Shown here piece after piece: positions 36,384-47,809 of a stretch of DNA of 64,000 nucleotides (position 1 is the first letter of the stretch; the number at the start of each line of letters is the position of its first letter). The position numbers and the translations under genes are program-made. The stretch is from positions 5,642,001 through 5,706,000 of the forward strand of contig OZ199840.1 of the NCBI GenBank assembly GCA_964304625.1, in the 5' to 3' direction. The notes beneath the pieces are model-generated. The model ran no database searches and was not told where the DNA came from. It saw only the letters and a program-made list of their open reading frames with translations. Source of the stretch: Kudoa neothunni (Eukaryota; Cnidaria).

Positions 36384-37709
36384 ATGAGAACTCTATTTAA
36401 TTTAATTTTCTTTTGCAGCTCGCTTTATTTAAAAAAACTTGATAGTATACTTAAACTTAATTATAAAAATTAAATGTATTATAGGAATAGCCTTCACAGA
36501 TTACTCATTAAATGTGGGAGTTTGTCCTAACAAAGCAGGACAAACAGATGATGCAACTTGTTTTGAATTTGACAGATGGTACATAGATGCAAGCGTTCCA
36601 GAATGCAAGTTATTCAAATATAAGGGATTCAGTGGAAACTTTAACAATTTTGCTACTGAAAAACAATGCAAAGATCATTGTATTTCTATTAATTTACACA
36701 TTTAGCATATAAATTTAACTAGTCACCATCACTCCTAACGATAAAATAAAGGGGTGTTCAGAACCCCCTGATGTATCTGGTGCATGTGGGCCGACAAACG
36801 GTGTAACAAAATGGTCATATCACCCAGGAGATTCAAATGGAGAATGCAAATCATTCACATATAAAGGATGTGGAACAAGCAATAATGTTTACGATAGCCG
36901 GGAAGAATGTGTTGGATATTGCAAAAGTAACAACTTTATACCGGTGAATAAATGTATTTGTTTAATTTAGAGGAACATTCAGCGATTAATAAATATGACT
37001 GCTATGTAAAGCCTGAGATAAATAATAGTAGACCACAAACTGGTATAATAGCACACACGAAATATCGTCGTTGTGTATACGCGGCGGTTCAAAATCACCC
37101 AAATAACATATGGACTACTGCCAACCCCAGACCTCGAGGAGTTTTCCAATCATTCCAAGAGTGTGTGAAAACATGCTATCGTATCCATATTAGATAATAA
37201 TTCAATTCTAATTTAATATCTAAAGCAAATGACGATGATAAAATCCCAGCCTGTAGACAGAACAAACCCCACATATTCCCTAAATCAGATTCAACGTGGA
37301 CAAATAATAATGTGGTAGTTCGTTATTACTTCAATAAAGATGATAAAAAGTGCCATCGAATGGAGAGCTGGCCTGGAGAGTTCGATCCAAACAACAATAT
37401 TTTCGGATCTAAAGATTTATGTTTGAGTTATTGTGGGGGTAATAATTAAAATAATTGTTGAATATCAAATGAGATATTACAGGTGTAGACGTAGATTTTG
37501 AAACTGCTGAAGATATATGCGAGCTGGATGTCGCATCAGAATATGTTGAAAATAATGTCGATAAAACGGGAAATTTAAACATACAAAGATATTATTATTC
37601 GAAAACAGATAAAACATGCAAAGAGTTTCAATATGGAGGAATTGGAGGGAATGGAAACAACTTTTTAACAAATTCGATTTGTGAACAAGTGTGCAATACT
37701 CCACTCTAA
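36384..37709 (+). CDS. Secreted five-domain Kunitz-like protein, copy C
   Basis: Exons 36384-36444, 36485-36679, 36723-36926, 36971-37180, 37226-37438 and 37483-37709 join in frame to 369 residues, with the same architecture and phase-1 introns as copy A. The signal peptide is MRTLFNLIFFCSSLYL. Domain 2 keeps six cysteines (GACGPT with Gly at P1, TYKGCGTSNN). Domain 1 has KYKGFSGN and domain 5 QYGGIGGN in place of Cys38; domains 3 and 4 lack Cys14 and Cys38. Domain 3 is one codon shorter than in copy A. Conservation of the same cysteine losses in both intact copies argues for a stable new fold variant rather than decay. Expression and target are unknown. Confidence 0.9.
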
Positions 37710-37802
37710 CGACGAACTTTCATAATAAAATAGGGATATAAAATACGAACAGTTTTTTGATATCTTAATATCACATATTTACCTTTTAATATTTTATTCT
37801 AT

Positions 37803-38615
37803 TTTATCTTATAGTTATTACCCTAAATAAAATGGGATAGATTTCTACCCCAAGTGAATTTTGCCAACAGTATTTTAGTGTATAAATGGAACATAATATC
37901 TTTCCATGTATTTTACTCTTTTATATTTATGAAAGCTTTCAGAAAAACTAGTAGAAATTTTTTTTGTCATATATGAAACAAGTTAGTGTAAAAAACACCT
38001 TCCAAATAAAATTATTTAAAATATTGATTCATGTGATTTTTATAAAGTTACGGAAATTCTATCGAGTAAATAATGAATAAATAACGAAACACCCTATTCG
38101 CGATGTCAGTACGCACGCACAGCGTCGATATAAGCACGGTGCTCTCTTCTTAATACAACGATAGTTTCTCATTCTCTCATTATTTCTATACCAGTTATTC
38201 AAAATACGATGACTTCATAAGTTTACTTATTTCCACGTTTTAGAGAGCATTAAAAAATATATATGATAACTTATTTGTGAAATAAGCACTATTACCCTGC
38301 GTTGTTTAAAATTAGATAAATTAAGTGGCAGCTGTTATGAAATTTGAATTAAATTTAAAAATTAAAAATCCGCAGAAATACACCTATACAAACAATTTTA
38401 CTCCATACAAATGTAACAACATAAATATGCGCACATGCGTACACAGAATAAAACTTTAATAATTGGGTATTTATTCAAAATTTATTCGATGAATTTTCCT
38501 CATATTTTTTCAGTCAATGTTGAATTTCATTTGAGACAATTTTATCAAATAAAAAAGTGGGGTAGATTTCTACCTCATTTTTATTTGGAGGGTGTAAATT
38601 TTTCAGCTACTTAGA
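37803..38615. mobile_element. Non-autonomous inverted-repeat element (MITE-like)
   Basis: The left part reads CCCTAAATAAAATGGGATAG then ATTTCTACCCCA, and the inverted right part reads CCCTCCAAATAAAAATGAGG then TAGAAATCTACCCCA. The left boundary coincides with the point where similarity to the downstream region of Kunitz copy B stops, which supports an insertion after the duplication. No coding capacity is seen inside. Confidence 0.5.
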
Positions 38616-40685
38616 AGGTTAAACAAGTTTTATTGATATTATTAGAAACACCATGATAATAATATATTTAATTGTATTAATCACCCCGGGGGTCATGGAG
38701 GTTATTTCGTGATCCGATTTTCGATATATCGACTTTCTGATTTGCGTACGTCCAAAAAAGATTTAATATGGATGTTTATATTCCAAAAAATGCATCATAA
38801 TTTCATAATAGAAATATTGTGTAGTAATTTGATTTTTTTGTGTTAATAAGTTTGATGATTCAATGATGAAATGTGGTCCACATGGGCTCCAATTTTCATA
38901 TTTCATCCTTTTTTAGGCCTACTTAACTATTAATGTGTTTCTATTTTCACTAATAGCTTAAACATTAACCTTCGCAGTAAATATTATTTTCAAACGGGAA
39001 TATATTTAAATATGACTGGGAAAAAAACCTTAGGTTTTAGTTGAATGTTTTGGAAATTTGCCTAAAAATGGTTGTATATAGCGCTTACACATTATATGAA
39101 AACATATAAAGGCGAAATAAAATATTATTCGTTGGAAAATGTTGAATGTAATAGATTTCCAAGTGTAATACATTCTTAGTCAAATTCAGCTGAAAGTATT
39201 GCTAACTTGTTTGTAAAAATTTGGGGATTTTTTAAACGCTTTCCATATGAATTAATAATCTTTTTAGATTTCATCGATAGATTTTCGTTTAGAATGAAAT
39301 TAAGGTTTTGTGTTTCCAAAAATCGGTTTAAATTGTCTTTGAATATCTGTAATGGCTTAAGTTTGAATCAAATATTATATCTGACCAAACTCTCTTTGAG
39401 GATATAGCCTATAAATATTGCAAAGACAATTTGTTTAAGCCATTGCAACATCTCTAATTAGGGTTTATCAAGATTCGAGAGCTGTTTGTGCATTATACTG
39501 AAAGCGAATGGATTTAGATGATTATAATATGCCTCCAAAATGTAATGTGAAGTATCAAAATCAACGGGACTAAATGATTTTTGTCATTATATTTTTTTCG
39601 ATTCAAAGTAATTTTAAAACGTCGAAGAAATATCGAAAAATTATAATTTAGAAGTGAATTTTATATATCTCAAGTTTAAGTTGACCGCTAATTGCTTCTA
39701 TTCGATCATTCTTTAAGTTTTCATAGGAATGATATGTTACACTTAATCCCACAACACATTCAACAGCGATAGTCACGAAATTTTATTTAAAATGGTCAAT
39801 AAACTTTCAATCGCTTTCGTTTTAAATATTTTCACAAAATGCTATTGTAATCTGCTTTATTCTTTTAAAATATAATATTATTTTGAATTTTTTAACAATT
39901 GACCCTGTTTATTTTTAGTGATATTATATCGTGTAATGGTTACCTTACGTCTAGAATTTTGTCATATGTGAGCTACAATTATAATTAATTTAGAATTTGA
40001 GAAACAACTCTCCATGCACATTCTTAAAGTGTAATGTTGTCAATAATAATAATAAATTTGGTGATACGTTTATTATTTGGAAAACATACCTCTTATAGAC
40101 TCTTCTGTATCATAATATGAACTACACAATGATGATATGGATTTGTCCAGTGGAATCCTCAGTAACAGAAAAGTACGAAAATACATTAGTATATAAATAA
40201 ATAAATAAATTAAACAATGGTTAAAACAAAACTCAATAAGGTTACCTTGGATGCAGCAGTTTATATGTTGTATCAACCATCAATTGTGCTAGAAAGGAGT
40301 CCAGCGTATTAGGAATTTATTGATCAATGCGACAAATAAAGCATACGTTGTTGTTATCGTCGGATAAAATAGTCACCTTATAATTATATTCCTTTTTCAA
40401 AATTGCAAAAACCATGTTTATATTACCAGGGACAATTTATAAAAGATTTTAGTATTATGCAGCGAATTTAATGAAATAAAAAAATACCTTATTACTGTAT
40501 TCTCTTTATACTGAAAAGATAGAAAAGCTGTTATACCTAAACAGTTATTAACCATAATAATTGGTATGGAAAAGTAAATATAGAAAAATTTAACATGAAA
40601 AAGCAGGATAAGTAGGTTAAAAAGACTTAAACTAGAGTTAAACCTAATTAGTATATTATCTTTAATAATATAGTCTCATACAGGC
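38616..40685. other. Intergenic, no firm gene
   Basis: AT-rich. On the minus strand about 39390-39180 is open with coding-like composition (KKIINSYGKRLKNPQIFTN), possibly a transposase scrap. Short (AAAT)n occurs near 40197-40210. Nothing else is supported. Confidence 0.35.
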
Positions 40686-40800
40686 TGACAGATGGCAAGG
40701 ACTTTTAACCATTAGATTGTGACTCCGAAGGTTGTCAACTCAACTCCCAGGCAGATTACTGCTTGCGATATTATCTCTATTAACAAATGAAATATTTTGT
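40686..40800 (+). repeat. SINE-like repeat, copy 2
   Basis: Homologous to 18847-18970 as described there. It lacks the (TA)n tail but keeps the CAGATTACTGCTTGC..ATTATCTCTATT block. Confidence 0.5.
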
Positions 40801-40924
40801 TAAAGAGTAAACTCATCATTTCGATCAATGTGTTTGCAGTTATAGTTCGATTCGATGAATGAATGTTGAATTATCTATGACTTAAAAAATAATAAAACCA
40901 TGTTGCAGAGGCCATAGAACCAAT

Positions 40925-41045
40925 GATAGTGAATTTCGAAGAGGTTAAATTTATTCTAGGGCGTGCTCACAAGACGAGGAGATCAGGAGTTAAGACCCTC
41001 ACTACTACAGTAAGGTAAAGAAAATTGATTCACCTAACGTGAATA
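40925..41045 (+). repeat. Possible tRNA-derived repeat of another family
   Basis: GATCAGGAGTTAAGACCCTCAC resembles a B box (GGTTCRANNCC) and GAAGAGGTTAAATTTATTCTAGGGC lies upstream at tRNA spacing. Only one copy was seen. Confidence 0.25.
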
Positions 41046-41926
41046 AAAATAGGTATTAAAGATATACGTCATTTTCAAATATATAAAAAAAGGAATTTTA
41101 TCTTAAAGCTCCTATTATTTCATGACTTCTTAATATCATGGAGATATACTAAAATCAATTATGACTCAACATTCAACAAAATGGAACATCTTAAAATTAA
41201 ATTGAACCATATTTTATTAATTAAAATTAATTCTATAATTATATTAGAATTATTTACATCAATTATTAAATAGCTTGATGTTAGATAATAACCATTCAAA
41301 TAAGATATTTGAATATACTATCTACAAATATCAATTTCCTTTAAATTCATATAAAGCCTGATAAATATAACGAAAATATGAATATATTTTGAAAAAATAA
41401 TATTTATGGAAGAATTTAAGTTTAAAAGTAGTTAAAATTAATTCATTCATTCAACGGAAAAACATGATAAAAAATTATGTATCATATCTTAATTCTACAA
41501 AATAATAAAGCAATTTATTATAAAATTTTCAGGAAGAAATAAATGAATTTTCCGTGTATTTATTTTTCATAGTTTTTAATGTTCGGTTTCGAACATAATT
41601 GAAAAAGTCACTTTTTGAATGCACAGAATACTCAAAAGGCGAGATTTAATCGTTAAAGTAACAATGTTGAGTTTAAGGTAGTAAGAATTTTTTTAAAACA
41701 TGAGGAATTAACATCGATTAAACTATGAGCTTTAATGCGCATGTGCCTCCCTTTATCGATTTCAAATTTTTCAGTAGATATTACAACTACCTGATAATTA
41801 AACCAAATTTTATTTCTACCTCATTATAAATTAAAAATATAATTATAAACAACCCGTAAAAACATAAGCCAACAAATCACGTTACCACGAGGCAGGTTAG
41901 TACGAGTTTGATGTGGTATTGGCAGG
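41046..41926. other. Intergenic, no gene seen
   Basis: AT-rich 5' flank of the multi-pass membrane protein gene; nothing supportable. Confidence 0.4.
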
Positions 41927-43349
41927 ATGACACCTTTGATCAATTTAATGAAATTTTCCACTGATATGGGTTTAAACAGCAGTCAACTCAGCTCGATAAG
42001 AGTGATGAATCGTTATCGGTTTTACTTTTTGCGTAGAATCCATAATAAGGGAGATCAGTCCCATAACGATAAGTTTACAAATGCGGAAAATGTGATTATA
42101 ATTATATATTCGATTTTTAAACTAATTTACTATCACTTATTAACTAAAAGATATCAAGTGGTGGTTCTATTGCAGATTCTACAAAAACAACGTCACTTTT
42201 GAATCCAAGAGAAAAATATACTGGAATCGTATCTGAGAATAAAAAACTCAATGATTCATTATTCAGTACAAGTACACTGGATTCGATTTGCGAGAGTTAT
42301 TTTTCCAAGGTTACGAATGTGTTGGATCCATTAGGCATCCCATCGACGTATATTTTAGCATTTCTGATGATGCCGAATATAGCCTTGAATCTGTCCGCTC
42401 ATTTTCTGTGTAAATTTCTCTATTCGATTTTTACCAATAAATGGATATTTTTGTGATCGGTAGTCAAGAAGGATAAGGTTAAACTTGCCAAAGCCCAGGC
42501 TGAATTGATGCATCTCCAGAAATTGTACGGTAATCAACCTCCAGATGATCCCAAAAAGAATGCTCATTACATAGAAGGCTTACAGAGTGTGAATCGATCA
42601 CAGATGCACGTAAAATGTTAAGTGTGCGTGTGCTGTTGACAATTGTGACAATGTTAGAGATGGTTTGTCGGAATATTAAGAGGACTGTTGTTTATGATGT
42701 CATTTTATCTGTACAAAAAATGTCCCGATGAATATTTGAAGTTTCCTGTAAAATATGAACCAGATTGGAGTTTTGATGATGTGGGCCACGACAACACTGC
42801 CCTCTTAACTGACAGCCACATCGAGGAATATGCAGACAGTGTGTTTTCTGCAAAATCTCTACGACAAAAGGATGCGTCCTACATTATGCCAATTATTTAC
42901 CTAACGGTTTCGTTGTTACCATTTGTAAGCGATTATTTTGTTTTTGGTGAGTTATGCTTGTTATTTTTGCTGATATTTTAGTTGATGTTATCCAAAGGAA
43001 AAATAAGATTTTTAGCCATTCCGCTGGGATTGTTTCTTTTTTCCTATATGAAAAATATGGAGATTGGATACTTGGTAATACTTTCAAGCGTTATCTTTAT
43101 AAACTTCTGCGTCAACTTTCTGATGACACGACCAACCAGCCTAAAATTATTTAAACTACCGGATACTGCAGCCATTACAAAACTTCATTCTGGTACTTTT
43201 TTACAGCTGTAATATTTTCTTCTAACAGCGGACTATCAAATTTAGAATATTTGGGGAAACAATTCAAGTTGAACTCGATATACGATAAAATTGAAGGGAA
43301 ACAACTTTACAACAAAAAGAGGGTCATCAAAAATACTAAAAATATATAA
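41927..43349 (+). CDS. Unrecognised multi-pass membrane protein
   Basis: Exons 41927-42072, 42159-42409, 42464-42609, 42658-42946, 42998-43208 and 43229-43349 join in frame to 387 residues. Hydrophobic segments are TYILAFLMMPNIALNLSAHF, FVGILRGLLFMMSFYLY, MPIIYLTVSLLPFVSDYFV, IRFLAIPLGLFLFSYM and IGYLVILSSVIFINFCVNF. A charged, coiled-coil-prone stretch (KKDKVKLAKAQAELMHLQKL) follows the first segment. The first 100 residues are polar, with no signal peptide. The C-terminus is basic. An in-frame TGA within the second intron shows that splicing there is needed. The last intron would be only 20 nt; an alternative 36-nt intron (43193-43228) would end the protein at LHSADYQI. I do not recognise the family. 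Confidence 0.6.
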
Positions 43350-45394
43350 TTCTTGTTTTTTAGTCAACTTATAACTCGTGTTTATAGTAAAATGTGGTTT
43401 AAAGTTTATATAAAACTTTCAAATTTTTCTCTCTCTAAAAGTCGAGACTTTGAAATCTACACTCCAATTCGAAACACAAACTAAACACTTTCAGTTATCA
43501 TAAATTCGTTTTAGAACTAATGAATTTAATCCTTCTCAATTATCAATGTCATTAAAGTATTGACGCTATAATCTACCTTAAAAGATAATACAACCAAACC
43601 AAAATATATAATTTTTATAGAATTGAAAAATTGAGAATTAACGCATTTTTAGACGTCTTTAAGAGAATTACACTTAGTTAAATAAGTCTAAAGGACTAGA
43701 CGATTAGTCGGAGGTTCCATAGATTCATAAAGCAGTTAGATTAATTATTTTACGAAAAATTTTTAAATTATTAATGATGAATTTAACTCACATGAATTAT
43801 TAATTTCAGAATAATATTAGGATATCAAAATAATTAGGAATATTTCAAAATATGATTTTTAATGTAAATAATGAAAAATTATGTTAATTAGAGAAAGTGT
43901 AGGTTTCGGAGTTATTATAATAATTGTTGTGACAAAAAATTACTCATATAATCTTTTTCAGTATTAACTCGAATTAATAAAAAAATTCTAATTTAATTTA
44001 GAAATATGCCTTAAACATTTATAGTTCTGATTCACTAACCATAAAATGCATTAAAATAACTTTAATATCAAGAGTTCGTTGAATATAACAGCAGAAATCA
44101 ATTTTAACCTATTAGGATAAATTCACCTATTGGAGTGTGATTATATATTTTCATAATGTAATTTTTGAATTATATGTATAGTTTTTAGTAAATAAATAAA
44201 TAAATAAATTAATTAATTAATTAATGAGGATTCAAAATAATATCGCAGTTTTCCCAACCTTTGGGAGCCGAGCATTTTCATTTCTGGAACATCTCAAATT
44301 AATTTATTCGTTTGTGTGAGTTTCCTATAGTTCAGATTAATATAACAAAATAAAATTATTTTTGGTTATAAACTGTGAAATAAAATAAGTTTTATATTTG
44401 AATAAACAATGGTAATTATCAAATTAAATTAATGAGTTAATATTTATTCATGATATCATATAATATTCAAAAAACTAGTTGAATAAAAAATATAAATAAA
44501 TTGTTTTAAATTTTCATTCGAAAGAATGAATTAATATGAATAAATATGTTGTAAGTAAAATGTTGCCGCCATATAACCAAATTCGGACGGACTCGAAGGT
44601 CTCAATTTTTGCTTTAAAGATTCATTGAATCGATTGATGATAATGACATATTAGGTAAAAAGTATAATATAAATATGTATATTTTTTGTATTAAATTACG
44701 AAATAAGAAGGATATAAGCATTAAAAAATGCATCCTAATTAAAACCAAATTCAAATTGAACGAGTGAATAGAAAAGTATAGCTTAACCTTTTAGCACCCA
44801 ATGTTGATTTAGAATTTAAATGAACAGGAGAAAAATTTTTTTACCTTCATGGCATTCTTTTTTTGAATATTTTCTCCGAAATAGTTTTAAAATTGACAAT
44901 AATTTTTATCTTTATAAGAACAAGGTAAACATAATTTTAATAAATTGTAACACCAGAATACTCATTCAAAAGTGTGTAATCGCATAACTTTAAACAAAAT
45001 TTATTTTTAAGCATAATCATAATATATTCCAAAAAAATTATTTGTTAAAATATTTTTTTTAATAGGTTAAAAACAGAGAAAGTACTTTCGTTTGTTCTTG
45101 TTGGTGACAACATTTTTGCTAAATTTTAAATTATTTCGTGAATCGTTCGTTTTCGTTTCACAATGACGGTTTGAAATTAGTCGTCTCTGTTACAATTACC
45201 ATCACTTATAAAATCACTAATATTGGCGTCATTTTCAATATTGTTTCCGCTCCACGCCCTCGCTGGTTTTTGGTAAACTTTATTATTTTATATTTCTCTA
45301 TTAAAGTACTAACTCAATTTATTGCACCTTTTTTTAAAAACCTCAGCCTAAAATATTTTTAAAAATAGAATAGTTTTGAGAATGAGTTGACACT
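43350..45394. other. Intergenic, no gene seen
   Basis: AT-rich. A simple repeat (AAAT)n/(TTAA)n lies near 44189-44226. The open stretch near 45138-45362 has no domain signature and no splice support. Confidence 0.45.
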
Positions 45395-45970
45395 AGGGTT
45401 TCTGTGTATCACGCGTCACGTGGGGAGATGCATCACAATTCTTCGCCTCTCGTCAAGGTTTTCATCGCGCTCAACCTTTTTGGAAACTATAAAAGCTAGG
45501 TGTTACTGATACAATCCTCTTTATGATAATAAGGAACATGCATAGATAGTGTAACTGTTCTGTTGTTATTGTGTGCTTCTCGCATCGTAACACTAGCGTA
45601 TTAGAATCCGGTTAATAAACGACCGCGCTGTATATAAAAAAAGACGTTTTTACGAATAATAATACAAACAAAATGTTTTCTTCGCCCTTAAATGCACTAT
45701 GAACTTAAACTTATTTAGATTAACCATAAGAAAATTATGGAGTAATTACATTTGAGAGTATATCGAACTAAGGTTTTTTAGCTGAAGTTCTAAAGACCAC
45801 AGTTTTGTCATTCTTGCCACAATCAATCCGTTTTTGATGTAACGAATATCACTTTAGCATTTTAACAACTCCGCACGTCATTCCACATTACGCTCACACT
45901 CTTGTTATCACACACAACAACATATTTTATCGATCTCATTCTTTTCCATCACGCTCCACTTTTTAGAAAA
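45395..45970 (+). repeat. Dispersed 0.5-kb repeat, copy 1
   Basis: Highly similar to the reverse complement of 52733-53212. Shared blocks include GGTTAATAAACGA.CGCGCT, AGACGTTTTTACGAATAA, CTAT(A/G)AACTTAAACTTATTT, AAGAAAATTAT.GAG and GAGAGTATATCGA. Both ends of the repeat are crowded with ATCACG/GTCACG words. No coding capacity is seen. Confidence 0.75.
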
Positions 45971-47809
45971 TCTACTTGACACTTAAATTGGCGCGCAATC
46001 ACAAAAATTGATCGATGGATGCATTTTGATTATATCAAGCCATTGGTTACAAATCAGACATTAAATAAATTTTCAATGCATTTAAAGGAAGCGTGAAATT
46101 TTTACTACGTTATGATACATACGAATAGTACATTTAATTTTCAGTTTTTCCGATAACTAGATGATAATGACTTAAAAACTAGTTTTTAATCATATAAACT
46201 TTTCAAATCGTTAAAACTGACCAGTTTTACATAATACATTATTTTCAGACCATCAACAAAAATTTAAGCATTAATGGGTTAAAATATTTAAAATAAAATT
46301 AAAAACAGGTGCATTTTAGCAAAAATAACTTTAGGGTTTACTATAATGAATTAAATAGAAAACGTCTATATTACTCAACAGTCATTTGGTATATGGTGGC
46401 ACATTAGGTCTTATGTATTATGAACTTATATATTTTTATAGCCGATATGTAATAAACAAATTAATTAAATACCTTGTTTACGATTCTAAGGCTATAATTT
46501 ATTAAAAATATTAATAAAGCTGATACATTCTTTTCCCTACTGTCAATACGAATACACGATGATAAATTATTCTCTCTCGATTAAAGCTCTGAAAAAGACC
46601 CTTAATATAATTATAGGTTCCCATTTATATTCTCTATTTGGAAAGTTAATTCAATTCATTAACCAAAGAGTTGATTCATTTGCAATTTTTCTAACAATCT
46701 AAAAAAATCAGTGAAAATATTTCAAAGTGATGAAATCGTCATCATTACACATTTATTAAAATTAAAAAATATGAAGTTAAATTTCGTAAAACAGGCTTTA
46801 AAAAGAAAAAATAATAATCTAAAGATATAATGGGATAACAGACTTTTCGTAAAGATCCCGAAGTTCGCTTTGATTAACGGCGGTTAATTCTTTAATCCAC
46901 TTAACTCCAATCCACTTCTCTGGGAAATTCCCCTTAAATAGTTGAACTGAAACATACATTATAATCTGATGAAAATCACTAAATCAATTACAATAGTAAA
47001 ATTCAATTACACGTGGGTCAAGATTTTTTAGATGAAAATATAACAAGTATAGCGTATAATCCACATCCATCCAACTTCAAGTAGGGAGTGTGGTTAGATC
47101 GCAGAATTAAAATAGAACAAATTATCAGTTCAATTCTGCGATAACATAGAATCACATTAGCATCAAAACAGCTTATTCACCTAAATTAAGCTCGCGAATG
47201 TTGGATTTGTATGTTTTAGGTAGATGTATAATCCTGTAGTTTTTTATTTTAAAAATGTAGTTTACTACCGAACTTTTTATAGTTGTGTTTAAAAGATAAC
47301 AACCAATCTAGAAATAAATTCCCTCGATACAATATTAATATTATTAGTATAGTATTAAAAGGATAAAAAATGTTTTTTTCATGTGCCAGTGATAATATTG
47401 CAATTTGTAGGATAATTCACCTAGGAATCACAGTAAAAAATGTCTTAATTATCTACAATGGATCATATTGATATATGAAATTATTCAAACTTGAATTAGA
47501 AATATGAATTGAATAGTAATGAGTCAATAGAAGTTCGTGGGGAAATGAATTTAGCTCCTGTGGTATTAAGTGGACTATTCAAAAGTTCGCACCTTTTCAC
47601 AATTTACTCATTAACTATCGGTATACACTTTAAATTTGATTCTAAAAAGTAGAGAAATCATTTCAAACTAGAACCTTATTGAGAATTGAGAACAGTAACA
47701 ACTGGTAACCATTTTCTGATATAATTAAGGCGGATTAGTTACGCATGCCCATTAAAAAATATTAAATATTTCGGAAATCTACCATCGGCTGGAAGGTTAC
47801 ACGTTTTTG
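45971..47809. other. Spacer with one orphan exon-like stretch
   Basis: On the minus strand about 46950-46828 is open after a good acceptor (ATGTTTCAG) and reads KGNFPEKWIGVKWIKELTAV, then NQSELRDLYEKSVIP, then a stop. It is coding-like but isolated and unassigned. A hairpin with an 11-bp perfect stem (ATCGCAGAATT) lies near 47099-47143. The rest is AT-rich. Confidence 0.35.

Noticed and set aside
42954-43154. Alternative frame of exon 5 in the membrane protein (VDVIQRKNKIF...)
   Set aside because: It would use the nearer acceptor, but the other frame encodes two clear membrane helices and joins in phase through acceptor 42997.
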